NCBI GenBank assembly: GCA_017548985.1
Contig: JAFYYW010000026.1
Span: forward strand, 1 to 64,000
Source: Bacteroidales bacterium
GTDB lineage: Bacteria; Bacteroidota; Bacteroidia; Bacteroidales; UBA932
Length of the DNA: 64,000 nt
Reading direction: 5' to 3'
Shown here: positions 37,543-45,870 of the stretch, one piece after another
How positions within the stretch are numbered: the stretch's first letter is position 1
Layout of the letters: the number at the start of each line of letters is the position of its first letter
The notes under the pieces: model-generated
What the model saw: only the letters and a program-made list of their open reading frames with translations
Told to the model about the DNA's origin: nothing
Databases searched by the model: none
Program-made: the position numbers and the translations under genes

Positions 37543-37674
37543 CAGGTGTCCCTAAAACCGCACCACCTGTCGAGAAATTCCCGCTGAACAGTTCCCGGTG
37601 TCCCGTTCTCAGCACCACCGGGTTCAGAATTCCCGCTGAACCGGTTCCGGTGTCCCGCTCTCAGCACCACCGGG
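37543..37674 (+). repeat. REP-like array 1b: three hairpin units
   Basis: Units with stems CAGGTG/CACCTG (37543-37548 / 37564-37569), CCCGGTG/CACCGGG (37594-37600 / 37616-37622) and CCGGTG/CACCGG (37647-37652 / 37668-37673). The first shows a compensatory pair change relative to the others. Left flank CCCGCTGAAC is shared by the last two; spacing is 51-53 nt. The region 37381-37715 otherwise holds no gene. Confidence 0.85.
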
Positions 37675-37715
37675 TGCGGTTTGGAATGGGAATTCATGAA
37701 AAAGTTTTAGGGGAG

Positions 37716-37746
37716 GTGTAACAATGCGGGAAAGTTTTCGTTTATT
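37716..37746 (+). promoter_or_regulatory. Candidate autoregulated ECF promoter (GTAAC-N16-CGTTTA)
   Basis: GTGTAAC (37716-37722) and CGTTTATT (37739-37746) are separated by 16 nt, as in ECF promoters with -35 AAC and -10 CGT. The other ECF operon in this window has GTTAC-N16-CGTCTT upstream. A GGAGCC/GGCTCC stem (37752-37757 / 37772-37777) lies in the leader. Inferred from pattern only. Confidence 0.4.
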
Positions 37747-37790
37747 AGATGGGAGCCGGAAAATAAGGTCGGGCTCCGCTGGAGATTAAA

Positions 37791-38360
37791 ATGCCGATGA
37801 CACGGGAAGAGTGCATAGATATTTACAAGAGATATTCACGCAAGTTGTTCAATGTCAGCTTGAGGATTGTCGGCGATTCGGGCGAGGCTGAGGAGATCAT
37901 GCAGGACACGGTGTTGAAGTTCTTCCAGCAGGAGATGGCGGGTCAAGCCCGCCATGAGGGGAGAGGGATGGCTTTTATCGAGAATGAGCGGCTGGTTGGG
38001 GCTTGGATGGTGCGGACGTGTGTGAGGGCGTCGATTGACGCGGTCCGGAGGCGGAAAAGGGAGAGGCTGTTCTTCGAGGAATATGAGGCGGCTGGGAAGG
38101 AGGAATATCCAGAGGCCGCAGAGGAGGGACGTAAGGAATATGTGGCGGAAGAAGAGGTTGGAAAAATCAAGGATGCGATTAGGGAACTGCCTGATTCTTA
38201 TAGGATTATACTGACATTGGTGCTGATTGAGGGGCTTGATTATGAGGAGATCAGCGGGATGACAGGCACAAGCGAAGGGACGTTGCGGACGCAATATTCA
38301 AGGGCCAGGAAGATGCTGGCGGCAAGGTTGAAAGAAATGAAAGTTATAGAATATGACTGA
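37791..38360 (+). CDS. ECF RNA polymerase sigma factor with in-frame palindrome
   Basis: A 189-residue sigma-70-family ECF factor: region 2 (REECIDIYKRYSRKLFNVSLRIVGDSGEAEEIMQDT... ...GAWMVRTCVRASIDAVRRRKRE) and region 4 (IRELPDSYRIILTLVLIEGLDYEEISGMTGTSEGTLRTQYSRARKML). Between them, residues about 47-63 (EMAGQARHEGRGM) are extra compared with typical ECF factors and are encoded by a 21-nt palindrome at 37935-37955. Overlaps the anti-sigma-like gene by 8 nt and is followed by a GIN-domain gene, a common Bacteroidota arrangement. Probably controls its own operon. The embedded element lies where the sigma-2 helices contact core polymerase, so activity should be tested. Confidence 0.9.
   Translation: MPMTREECIDIYKRYSRKLFNVSLRIVGDSGEAEEIMQDTVLKFFQQEMAGQARHEGRGMAFIENERLVGAWMVRTCVRASIDAVRRRKRERLFFEEYEAAGKEEYPEAAEEGRKEYVAEEEVGKIKDAIRELPDSYRIILTLVLIEGLDYEEISGMTGTSEGTLRTQYSRARKMLAARLKEMKVIEYD
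37935..37955. repeat. In-frame 21-nt palindrome B1 in the ECF sigma gene
   Basis: ATGGCGGG-N5-CCCGCCAT is a perfect 8-bp inverted repeat. It is read in frame as MAGQARH. A near-identical palindrome (MVGLARH) is in the next gene at 38446-38466, and the same ATG...CAT scaffold is in the DegT gene at 53801-53821. Confidence 0.85.
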
Positions 38361-38862
38361 TTTAGAGGAATACATTAAGCAGAATCGGGAAGCTTTTGAT
38401 GATCAGGGACTTCCGGAGGGGCATCTTGAGCGCTTCATGGAGCGGATGGTGGGTCTGGCCCGCCATGAGGTAGATGCGTCCCGCCATGAGGAATCGAGAG
38501 GCGGACGAGTCCGGTGGTGGAGGCCGGTAGCTTGGTTGGCTGTCGCGGCGGCGCTGGCCGGAGTCGTGATATTCATAAACCGGCCGGGCGCGGTCCAAAA
38601 GGATTGGTTCGCCGATATTCCTGAGGATCAAGCCTCAATCTGTCAGGCATACTACGACCAGATGGCGGCGATGTATTCGGACATCCTGATGACCGACGTG
38701 GACGGAAGCAAGGAAGCGCAGCTGATGACAATCGCTGAAGAGACAATCCCCTTGATTGACCAGCTCCCCGAGGAAATGGGCGAGGAGGAGAGAGCCTTGA
38801 TCCTTAAAGAATACTATTCCGACCTCCTCGAAGGCATTGAAAAGATAGGAAGAATAAAGTAA
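38353..38862 (+). CDS. Anti-sigma-factor-like single-pass membrane protein
   Basis: 169 residues: a cytoplasmic N-terminal part (1-55), one transmembrane helix (about 60-77; PVAWLAVAAALAGVVIFIN), and a periplasmic domain (AYYDQMAAMYSDILMTDVDG, EEMGEEERALILKEYYSDLLEGIEKIGRIK). It overlaps the ECF sigma gene by 8 nt, which together with topology suggests an anti-sigma factor, although I do not recognise a zinc-binding anti-sigma motif. Residues about 31-47 (RMVGLARHEVDASRHEE) come from palindromic DNA, and the RHEE repeat duplicates half of it. The GIN-domain gene follows 43 bp later. Confidence 0.7.
   Translation: MTDLEEYIKQNREAFDDQGLPEGHLERFMERMVGLARHEVDASRHEESRGGRVRWWRPVAWLAVAAALAGVVIFINRPGAVQKDWFADIPEDQASICQAYYDQMAAMYSDILMTDVDGSKEAQLMTIAEETIPLIDQLPEEMGEEERALILKEYYSDLLEGIEKIGRIK
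38446..38490. repeat. In-frame palindrome B2 plus a half copy in the anti-sigma gene
   Basis: ATGGTGGG-N5-CCCGCCAT (38446-38466) is an 8-bp stem with one T:C mismatch; about 13 nt later CCCGCCATGAGG occurs again (near 38480-38491) as a half element. Frame gives MVGLARH then SRHEE. Confidence 0.8.
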
Positions 38863-38905
38863 TATTCCATTTGATATTTTAATTGAAATTATAAAGTGTA
38901 AAGCC

Positions 38906-39883
38906 ATGAAAATTAGCAGATTTGTTTGTGCGTTAATCGCCTTGGCCACCGTGTCTGCGGCGGCGATTTCCGGATCCCTGGCAGCGGAAAGAATAATGAC
39001 TTCGGCAGAAGCGAGCCTGGCAGAAATGGACACGGCTCCCGAGGTCATCGCGGCGGACGTGACCAAGAATTTTGACTTTAAGAATTTCACCGGCATCGAT
39101 GTCAGCGGGATTGTCCAGGTCGAGCTGAAGAAGTCAAACATTTGGAAAGTGAGTGTCACCCTCCCGGCCGATTATGAACCCTACCTCAGCGTCAGGGTCA
39201 GCGGAAGTGAGCTTTTGATAGGACTTAAGAATATGCCCGACCGCATCACCCGCAGGATCAAGGGAGGCGAAGTCGTCGCTTCGATCGAGATGCCGGCTTT
39301 ATATTCCCTTGAGATGTCCGGAGCGACAAAACTATATTGCGAAGATTTCTTCGACACCGGAAACCGTCCTTTTAAGATGGAACTATCTGGCGCTGCGAGA
39401 GTTACCCGAATTGATCTTTCTGGAAGCGAGCTTGATATGGAACTTGGCGGAGCGGCTAATATTCGTCTCACCGGTACATTTGACAAAGCCTATATCGACG
39501 CCGGAGGCGCTTCAAGATGCGACCTTGACATGGATGCCAGGATTATCTCCGAGGAACTGAGCGGTGCAGCAAAGGCATATCACACAGGAGATTACGGCGA
39601 GATCAAAGTCGACGCTTCAGGAGCTTCCGTGTTCTCAGTCAAAGGAAGCGCCGAATCTTTGAAACTCCTCGGTTCCGGTGCAGTCAAACTTGAGGCATTC
39701 GACTGTGTGACCGACAACGCCAAGGTCTCCATGTCCGGGGCAGGGTATTGCGAGCTGAACGCTCTGCACGATGTGGCTGTTGACCTGTCCGGTGGCTCGA
39801 ACCTCCGCTACAAGGACAACCCCGATGTAAAAGTCGATGTCATCTCGATCAGCAGGGCAGCCTCAATCAGAAAAGTGAAATAA
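38906..39883 (+). CDS. Secreted GIN-domain (DUF2807) protein
   Basis: 325 residues with a signal peptide (to about SLAAE). The rest is a repetitive right-handed beta-helix-like GIN/DUF2807 head domain: FKNFTGIDVSGIVQVELKK, MSGATKLYCEDF, LSGAARVTRIDLSG, LGGAANIRLTGTF, AGGASRCDLDM, LSGAAKAYHTGDY and SGAGYCELNAL show the [LMA]SGA(A/T) repeats at about 20-residue spacing. Bacteroidota members are often the output of sigma/anti-sigma operons and may be surface or periplasmic. Function unknown; it is the third gene of this operon and is followed by a terminator. Confidence 0.85.
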   Translation: MKISRFVCALIALATVSAAAISGSLAAERIMTSAEASLAEMDTAPEVIAADVTKNFDFKNFTGIDVSGIVQVELKKSNIWKVSVTLPADYEPYLSVRVSGSELLIGLKNMPDRITRRIKGGEVVASIEMPALYSLEMSGATKLYCEDFFDTGNRPFKMELSGAARVTRIDLSGSELDMELGGAANIRLTGTFDKAYIDAGGASRCDLDMDARIISEELSGAAKAYHTGDYGEIKVDASGASVFSVKGSAESLKLLGSGAVKLEAFDCVTDNAKVSMSGAGYCELNALHDVAVDLSGGSNLRYKDNPDVKVDVISISRAASIRKVK

Positions 39884-39904
39884 ACTTAAACAATATTATT
39901 ATTT

Positions 39905-39940
39905 AAGGCCAGCGTCTCTCTCTGAGGTGCTGGCCTTTTT
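39905..39940 (+). terminator. Rho-independent terminator after the GIN-domain gene
   Basis: A perfect 9-bp stem AAGGCCAGC (39905-39913) / GCTGGCCTT (39929-39937), with the T-run to 39940 overlapping its right arm. It may also serve the convergent thioesterase-like gene on the other strand. Confidence 0.85.
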
Positions 39941-39954
39941 CTTTCAATAGGGGA

Positions 39955-40518
39955 TTACGCCGTCTGCAGCATGGCGCGGCAGAGGGTCTCCGAGCCGGAA
40001 CGGGCGAGGAAAAAGTACTGTGAGTCGCAGATCTTCTTCAGCGCGACCGAAAAGTCATTGCAATCCTTGGCGCCATCCTTGAAATCCATGTCAATCCTGA
40101 TCTGGAGCCCAGCTGATCCGTCAATATCCGGGAATATCCCATGGAATTTATTGATAAAACGACGAGTCACACGGGACGGATTAGCCGGTACAAGACCTCT
40201 CCGGCCTGCGTCGGGCATAAGCCACTCGATTGTCCCACGTCCAATCTCATGTCCCTCACTATCAGTGATTGAAACATTTCTGTTTAAGAGTGTAACAATA
40301 TTGTTAAGACCTGAATTGACTATTATATTGATATCTTCGCCCTTCCTGGGTCTCTCATCGATCTCAAAAGTGCAGCGGGAGAGTACGCAACCGGGATATC
40401 CTTCCTCCATCATGGTCCTGTGGGCGGCATTGACCACATACCCGCATATGGAAGAGACGGTCACCATACCATCCTGGGCGACGGCGTCTGGGCTGATTGT
40501 GTATTCGAAAGTTTTCAT
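39955..40518 (-). CDS. Acyl-ACP thioesterase-like hotdog-fold protein
   Basis: About 187 residues from the ATG at 40518; the frame extends upstream only from a TTG that lies inside the promoter. The first 125 residues resemble the N-terminal half of bacterial FatA/acyl-ACP thioesterases: FEYTISPDAVAQDG, ICGYVVNAAHRTMMEEG, LSRCTFEIDERPRKGEDI, and LNRNVSITDSEGHEIGRGTIEWLMPDAGRRG (the Rnf-like strand and W motif). The second half does not show the second hotdog repeat clearly. A catalytic Asn/His/Cys set cannot be assigned, so a divergent acyl-thioesterase or acyl-binding protein is the best guess. Confidence 0.6.
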   Translation of the reverse strand: MKTFEYTISPDAVAQDGMVTVSSICGYVVNAAHRTMMEEGYPGCVLSRCTFEIDERPRKGEDINIIVNSGLNNIVTLLNRNVSITDSEGHEIGRGTIEWLMPDAGRRGLVPANPSRVTRRFINKFHGIFPDIDGSAGLQIRIDMDFKDGAKDCNDFSVALKKICDSQYFFLARSGSETLCRAMLQTA

Positions 40519-40548
40519 GATAAATACCGTTTTTGATTTCTTGCTGAA

Positions 40549-40556
40549 CAAAAGTA
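40549..40556 (-). promoter_or_regulatory. Bacteroidota -7 box (TACTTTTG) for the thioesterase-like gene
   Basis: On the minus strand this reads TACTTTTG, an exact TAnnTTTG match. Predicted start near 40542, with a leader of about 24 nt to the ATG at 40518. It lies back-to-back with the LytTR gene promoter in a 189-bp divergent spacer. Confidence 0.55.
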
Positions 40557-40618
40557 GCAAATTGAAGCTAAGTGACGAAATACTTGTGGTGTGATATGTT
40601 AAAAATGTGATTAATCTA

Positions 40619-40648
40619 TTGTTTAGCGGGAAATTCTGCCTATTTTTG
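40619..40648 (+). promoter_or_regulatory. Bacteroidota promoter (TTG-N19-TATTTTTG) for the LytTR gene
   Basis: TTG (40619-40621) and TATTTTTG (40641-40648) at 19-nt spacing match the two-part consensus. Predicted start near 40655, leaving about 53 nt of leader to the ATG at 40708. Confidence 0.6.
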
Positions 40649-40707
40649 TGACGAAATTATGATTATTTTGATTTAGTCACTTTATATTCTTGGGATAAAA
40701 TTTTGCT

Positions 40708-41526
40708 ATGGACACCACTTTGAGAGTCTCGAAAGGCTATGGAAACCAGGTCAAGTACGCCTTTATCCTTCCGGCATTCTTCTTCTTTTTCATACTCGTC
40801 TACAGTCCTTTTGGGTTCAAGGAATTCTTCAACGTGGGAGGTAAGACTTGGACCTTCCACCTCCTTATGCTGATCTGTATCATGGCCGGTGTGCTCGCCC
40901 TGACCAGGCTGGTTTTCAGCGTTTTGTACAAATATGTCCCTTTCCGCTGGTGGCACTATGTTGTCTGGTGTCTTGGAGAAGTCCTTGTCACTTCTTTCTT
41001 TTTCGCCCTGTACTCCGCTCTGTTTTATATGAAAAGCGGCGGACTGCCGTATTTCAGCGCGCTGCAGTATTCGTTCAGGATCATTCTCCTGACTCTGGTT
41101 TACCCATACATTATTGCGATCACGGTCCGCATAATCGCGAACAAGAGCAGCGACCTGGAGAATGTCGTGAAGGAGCCTGAAGACTCACTGGTCAAGTTCT
41201 ATGATGAGCACAAGCGCCTTAAACTGACTATCGACCCGTCCGCCATACTTTTTATCGCCGCTGACGAGAACTACATCAAAATCAATTATTTGGAGCATGA
41301 CAGGGTCAAGGTCTACCAGCTACGGAACTCCATGAAAAGCTTTGAGGCTGACGCCGCCAGGCACGGCTTTGTCCGCTGCCACAGGTCATATTACGTCAAC
41401 CCCCGGCACGTCAGGTTGCTGAGCCGGGGGAAGGACGGGATTATCTACACTGAATTCATCCGGGAGGGCGTCGGCCGGATCCCGGTCAGCAAGCAGTATT
41501 ACCAGAAGCTGGCTGACATGCTTTAG
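40708..41526 (+). CDS. Membrane-anchored LytTR-type transcription regulator
   Basis: 272 residues: four predicted transmembrane segments (about 16-34, 48-70, 82-106, 118-142) followed by a LytTR DNA-binding domain (about 165-272; ILFIAADENYIKINYLEHD, YQLRNSMKSFEADAARHGFVRCHRSYYVNPRHVRLL, RIPVSKQYYQKLADML). There is no receiver or kinase domain, so it is a membrane-coupled transcription factor whose signal is sensed in or near the membrane. The last four bases overlap the end of the convergent S9 peptidase gene. Confidence 0.9.
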   Translation: MDTTLRVSKGYGNQVKYAFILPAFFFFFILVYSPFGFKEFFNVGGKTWTFHLLMLICIMAGVLALTRLVFSVLYKYVPFRWWHYVVWCLGEVLVTSFFFALYSALFYMKSGGLPYFSALQYSFRIILLTLVYPYIIAITVRIIANKSSDLENVVKEPEDSLVKFYDEHKRLKLTIDPSAILFIAADENYIKINYLEHDRVKVYQLRNSMKSFEADAARHGFVRCHRSYYVNPRHVRLLSRGKDGIIYTEFIREGVGRIPVSKQYYQKLADML

Positions 41527-44500
41527 TATTCAAAGCCGAAATACTCTCCCTTGCGGTCGGTCGGCACACCAGTCTTCATCCAGGCGGGCATCGGCTCACC
41601 CTTCAGATAGTGGTCAAAGAACTGCTGCAGCCTCCTGGAGAGGTCCTTGCAGTTGCGTCTCTCGACGAGGTTGTGGGCCTCGTTGTTATATTCAAGGAGC
41701 CAGCAAGGCTTGCCGAGGCGGCGCAAGTCGGAGAAATATTCAATGCCCTGGTACCACGGAACGGCACCGTCGTTGTCGTTGTGCATGATCAGCAGCGGCG
41801 TCTCGACCTTGTCGGCGTGGAAGATAGGGGAGTTCTCGAGGTAGAGCTCGAGACCGCCCTCGTCCCAGAGAGTCTTGCCGATTCGGCTCTGGCCATGCTC
41901 ATACTGTCCGGCCCTGGTCATACCTGATTCCCAACGGATTCCGCCATATGCGGAGGTCATGTTGCTGACAGGGGCTCCGGCTCCGGCTGCGGCGAACATG
42001 TTGGTCCGGGTGACGAGCCATGCGGTCTGGTAACCGCCCCAGCTCTGGCCCTGGATCGCCATCTTGGTCTTGTCGGCGAAAGGATACTTCTCGCAGAGGG
42101 CCTCGGCTCCGGAGCAGATGCAGTTATAAGCGCTCTCGCCGGGGTGGCCGTCCTTATAGACGATGTCTGGGACAAATACTATGTAACCTCTTGAGGTATA
42201 GAAGCTTAAGTTGACAGTCGAACGGCTCGGCGCCGGCGCCCAATAGTTGTAGAGCTGCTCTGAATATTTCTCGTAGAAATAGATCATAACGGGCAGTTTC
42301 TCGCCAGGCTTGATGCCGTCGGGGATGAATACGAGACCCTTCAGAGGGGTGCCGTCATAGGCCTTCCACTCGAAGAGGTTCGCGCTGCCCCAGCGGTAAT
42401 CGGCCATCTGGGGATTGATCGCGGTGAGCTTCTGGCTCGTTGCGAAAAAGTCTGGAGTTGAATACAGATCGAACGGATGCCTGAAGTTGCCCTTGAGGTA
42501 GGCGATGTTGCCGTCGGGTCCCATGACGGGGCTCTGGAAGGTGACGGTGTCAGTGAAATATTTCAGGGTCTTGGCCGGTTTCGCAAGGTTAAGAGAGCCG
42601 TAGCCGTTCTTCTGGTCGTCCTCATTGCGGAGGCTCAGATAGAGGTTCTCCTTCGGGCTCCAGGCGTTGACGACACCAGTGCGACGTTCGTTCGGAGTGC
42701 GGTCATCCCTGCGGAAGTCGATGACTCTGAAGCGGTTGTGGGTATTCCTTCCGGTTCCGCCGGTGAGGTTCTCAGCCTTCGAGCCGTCCGGGGCGAATTT
42801 CCAGACGTCGTAGCGGTCGATGATAAGCACGGCCTGGTCGCCTTTGATCCACTTGGGCATGGACTCGTACGGGCCAGGGTATTTGGTAGGATGGTCGTCG
42901 TCCTCGGTGTGGAAGGCGACTCCGGTCTGCCCGGTCAGGTTGGCTTTTGCCTCGGTAGCGATATCATAGGTGTACCAGTTCTTGTCGACAGGGTCGAACC
43001 AGATCAGGTATTTTCCTTCAGGTGACACATCGAACCTGCTGACATTGAATCCCTTGGCGATGGATTTGCGGCTTCCGTCGTTGATATTGACAAGAGCGAA
43101 ATCGCCGAGGCTGCCATCGGACCACATCGACGCGACGACATATTCAGAATTGTCTCTGGAGAGGGCCAGGCCGGTCTTGCCGCCGGCGATCAGGCGCACA
43201 TTGTCGAACTCGGAGGTCGTGAGGGGAATGATATTCGAGGACTGGCTGAGGTTGATGACGGCAGGATATGTCTTCCTCAGAGTGGCGTCAATCCGCTTCT
43301 TCTGCTGAGGCGGGGTGTAGGGAGCGTCCCAGTTCCAGATGTCGAGCTGGGCTGTCTCGAAGTCAACGATGGTAGTGTCCTTCGGCGGCCGGATCGGGGC
43401 GATGCCAGTCATAATCCTTTGACCATCAGGAGTAAAGTAGATGTCGCTGGTCTCGGTGAGGGTCCATCCGTCGGTGCCTTTCACGACCGAACCCTGAGGG
43501 ACCAGCTCCTTGGTGGTCCACTTACCGCTGGGCTGTGAACCGGCCAGGAACATGGCGCATCTCTTGCTTCCGGTCTTGTTTGAGTCCGCGGTCGCAAGGA
43601 ATGCGATCTGCTTCTGAGCGTCGTCAAATGCCGGGCTGAAATATTCCTGCGCACCTTTTTGGAGGGTGTCCAGCGCGAGTTTCACTTCCACTGGGGCGAC
43701 CTTCTTGCCCTTCTTCGCCGGCGTGGTTCCGACTGGGGAGTAGCTTGCCAATATGATCGCTGTCGCGCTCAGGCTGTCCTTCTTGTCCTTCTTCGAGGTC
43801 AGCGCCAGAAGCGAGCCGTCATTGCTGAATACGAACCTGTCGATATTCTTAAGGGTGTCGGCTTTCCAGGTGCCGGGCGTCAGGAGTATGAGGCCTGACT
43901 TCGAGGCGCCGGCGCCAGGTCTTGCCCCTGGAGCGGGACGCGCTCCTGCTGTCGGACCGGGCCTTGCGCCAGCCTGGGCCATAGTTTCGGCAGTTCCGGG
44001 CGCTGCTTCGGGTTTCGTTCCGGGCTTTTCACCGGCCTTCGGGGCGGGCTTTTTCGGGGCCTCCTTCCAGGTCGACTTATATGCGATGAAAGGCATTCCG
44101 GTCGTTCCGACAGAGAAAGAATCGATATTCGGGAACTTCTTGATAGTCATTGAATTGACATCAATCACCGCAAGTGTGTCTTTTGATTGATCCTCCCTTC
44201 TTTTTTTATCGATCCGCTCCTGCCTGGTCTTGGCGAATTCGGGCTTGATACGGCACACAACCCAATTACCTTCAGGGTCTAATCTGGGCATATATCCTCT
44301 CGGGACAGAAAGCTCCGAGCCGTTCGCCCGGACGTAGAGAGTGCCGTCTCCCTCCTGGGGATTCACGTTCCAGACAAGAACTCGTCCGTCATCACTTTTG
44401 CTCACTCCCGACACACTCTGCCAGGAGTCATAGACATCATGATCCAGAGGCTTCTTTTGAGCCCATCCGGAAAACTGCCCGCCGATAACCGCGAGCGCCA

Positions 44501-44534
44501 CGGCGCAAACCGCCGCCATTCTTACGTTTCTCAT
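41523..44534 (-). CDS. S9-family (prolyl oligopeptidase/DPP-like) peptidase, exported
   Basis: About 1003 residues from ATG 44534 (MRNVRMAAVCAVALAVIGG, signal peptide). The open frame continues upstream, but the extra residues do not look like the family. An N-terminal beta-propeller (about 40-720) precedes the alpha/beta-hydrolase domain with GQSWGGY (Ser near 831), NDND (Asp near 922) and NEAHNL (His near 954), a full Ser-Asp-His triad. A low-complexity Pro/Ala/Gly stretch near residues 175-245 (APKAGEKPG, GARPGPTAGARP) interrupts the propeller and is encoded by GC-rich repetitive DNA. Likely a periplasmic or cell-surface dipeptidyl/oligopeptidase. Confidence 0.92.
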   Translation of the reverse strand: MRNVRMAAVCAVALAVIGGQFSGWAQKKPLDHDVYDSWQSVSGVSKSDDGRVLVWNVNPQEGDGTLYVRANGSELSVPRGYMPRLDPEGNWVVCRIKPEFAKTRQERIDKKRREDQSKDTLAVIDVNSMTIKKFPNIDSFSVGTTGMPFIAYKSTWKEAPKKPAPKAGEKPGTKPEAAPGTAETMAQAGARPGPTAGARPAPGARPGAGASKSGLILLTPGTWKADTLKNIDRFVFSNDGSLLALTSKKDKKDSLSATAIILASYSPVGTTPAKKGKKVAPVEVKLALDTLQKGAQEYFSPAFDDAQKQIAFLATADSNKTGSKRCAMFLAGSQPSGKWTTKELVPQGSVVKGTDGWTLTETSDIYFTPDGQRIMTGIAPIRPPKDTTIVDFETAQLDIWNWDAPYTPPQQKKRIDATLRKTYPAVINLSQSSNIIPLTTSEFDNVRLIAGGKTGLALSRDNSEYVVASMWSDGSLGDFALVNINDGSRKSIAKGFNVSRFDVSPEGKYLIWFDPVDKNWYTYDIATEAKANLTGQTGVAFHTEDDDHPTKYPGPYESMPKWIKGDQAVLIIDRYDVWKFAPDGSKAENLTGGTGRNTHNRFRVIDFRRDDRTPNERRTGVVNAWSPKENLYLSLRNEDDQKNGYGSLNLAKPAKTLKYFTDTVTFQSPVMGPDGNIAYLKGNFRHPFDLYSTPDFFATSQKLTAINPQMADYRWGSANLFEWKAYDGTPLKGLVFIPDGIKPGEKLPVMIYFYEKYSEQLYNYWAPAPSRSTVNLSFYTSRGYIVFVPDIVYKDGHPGESAYNCICSGAEALCEKYPFADKTKMAIQGQSWGGYQTAWLVTRTNMFAAAGAGAPVSNMTSAYGGIRWESGMTRAGQYEHGQSRIGKTLWDEGGLELYLENSPIFHADKVETPLLIMHNDNDGAVPWYQGIEYFSDLRRLGKPCWLLEYNNEAHNLVERRNCKDLSRRLQQFFDHYLKGEPMPAWMKTGVPTDRKGEYFGFEY

Positions 44535-44784
44535 ATAGTTGAAAAATAATAGTTTCCAAAAAGTATTGATCCATTCCGCGCGCTCCGCAAACCCACCTAA
44601 GTTGCTCCGCAGGCTCATTTATGCACGGCTCCTGCCGCATACTTTCCCATTTTCAAAAATAATGAAAATATTCAATATTCCCTTCCCCCGGCCACAAATC
44701 CTTCACAGACAGCATCCAAATCCTTCGCGATCCCTAATCGCCGCCCCATCGCCCTCTCATATCTTTTTACTCCGTCGAACCGTG
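44535..44784. other. Spacer upstream of the S9 gene, no gene seen
   Basis: About 250 bp between the S9 start and the first REP-like unit. It contains a small direct repeat GCTCCGC (near 44581 and 44605). No ORF with coding signs and no strong promoter box; TACTTTTTG on the minus strand is one base longer than the consensus. Confidence 0.5.
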
Positions 44785-44866
44785 CCCGGTGTCCCGTCTG
44801 CGGCACCACCGGGCTCGGAATTCCTGCTGAACCGGCCCCGGTGTCCCGCTTTCAGCCCCATCTGGC
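44785..44866 (+). repeat. REP-like array 2: two units next to the RAYT gene
   Basis: Unit one: CCCGGTG/CACCGGG stem at 44785-44813. Unit two is degenerate (CCCGGTGTCCCG followed by CAGCCCCATCTGG) near 44836-44865. Spacing is about 51 nt, with the shared left flank CTGCTGAACCGG. It lies about 100 bp beyond the 3' end of the RAYT gene. Confidence 0.8.
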
Positions 44867-44964
44867 ACGGAAGCCCAGCGGAAATGGCGAGCTGGATATC
44901 TCCGGATAAAGGCAGAGAGGAAGGCGGAACTGTCTCCTGGAAATAAAGAGAATTGGAAGAGAAG

Positions 44965-45870
44965 TCAGAACTCTTCAAGCATCCTGACCACTTCAGAATA
45001 AGGGATTTCTACCAGACGTGCGATCTGATTGACATCAGCGGAAAAGCGCCTTCGGATATCTCGGATCATCACAGAGAGTTCCTCGGCACTCAGTTCATGA
45101 ACATCCCTTTTGCGGAACATCGTCCGGCACATATCTTTGATCGCGGCAAATACGATTTGGTCATTGAAAGTCGCGAGCCCCAATTCCGCCGACTCTAGAC
45201 GCTTTTTGGCTTTCGAAGAATTATCCAAAAAATATTTCATCCGCTTCGGCGTGCGGAATACCGACTCGACGAATCCTACAGAAACGAAAGACTCCGGAAG
45301 GATATACCCATCCTCGCCAACAATAAGATTTTCAGGAAGTTCCGCCTTGCTATGAAGGAGTCTTTTCTGCGCTTTCCTCGACAAGTCGCCCAATCTTTTC
45401 CCTTTGGGCTTGTTGATTTGGAAATATACCCCCGCGCTACCCCAGGGATAATCGGAAGCATTTATGCAGATGTTAGCGGCGACACTATTCATCAGGGTAT
45501 ATACGATAGCTCTCTCCAAAGATTCATTGTCGATGCGAACCTCGTCGTTCTTGAAAGAATTTTTCCGGAGGAATTCAACCTTCCCGTAGCGCTTGTTGAT
45601 GTACTGCGAATATCTTCTTTTGTACTCATTTATGAATCTCTCGGCTGCTGCTTTCGAACACTGAAGGACAAGGTGAACATGGTTGGACATTAGGATGAAT
45701 GCCAATACGTTAATGCCTGTCACTAAGGATATTATGGCGATATAATTCATCCCGACCTTGAAGTCTTGTTCATCCCTGAACCAGATGTTTTCTGAGAGGT
45801 GATCCGTGGTGACCAAACGGAATTCAAGTTGGCCCTTGTTGAGGTTGTTGATGGCAAGAGAATTTGTCAT
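44965..45870 (-). CDS. REP-associated tyrosine transposase (RAYT, Y1-HUH family)
   Basis: A 301-residue IS200/RAYT-type Y1 transposase. The HUH metal motif is His64-Val-His66 in ILMSNHVHLVLQ. A likely catalytic tyrosine is Tyr124 in ERAIVYTLMNSVAAN, followed by the family's SDYPWGSAGVYF motif. The last 40 residues form a DnaA-C/helix-turn-helix-like segment (FSADVNQIARLVEIPYSEVVRMLEEF). RAYTs process hairpin REP sequences by single-strand cleavage. REP-like hairpins lie on both sides of the gene (44785-44866 and 46099-46231), which makes this look like a REP/RAYT unit. No second IS200 protein (TnpB) is present. Confidence 0.88.
   Translation of the reverse strand: MTNSLAINNLNKGQLEFRLVTTDHLSENIWFRDEQDFKVGMNYIAIISLVTGINVLAFILMSNHVHLVLQCSKAAAERFINEYKRRYSQYINKRYGKVEFLRKNSFKNDEVRIDNESLERAIVYTLMNSVAANICINASDYPWGSAGVYFQINKPKGKRLGDLSRKAQKRLLHSKAELPENLIVGEDGYILPESFVSVGFVESVFRTPKRMKYFLDNSSKAKKRLESAELGLATFNDQIVFAAIKDMCRTMFRKRDVHELSAEELSVMIRDIRRRFSADVNQIARLVEIPYSEVVRMLEEF

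Noticed and set aside
37291..37674. REP-like arrays taken as a CRISPR array
   Set aside because: Repeats are degenerate, self-complementary, separated by short similar flanks and not by unique spacers of constant length, and no cas gene is near.
37203..37697. Open frames of 70-160 codons across the repeat region on both strands
   Set aside because: They are made of the GC-rich repeats themselves, have no conserved domains and overlap each other in several frames.
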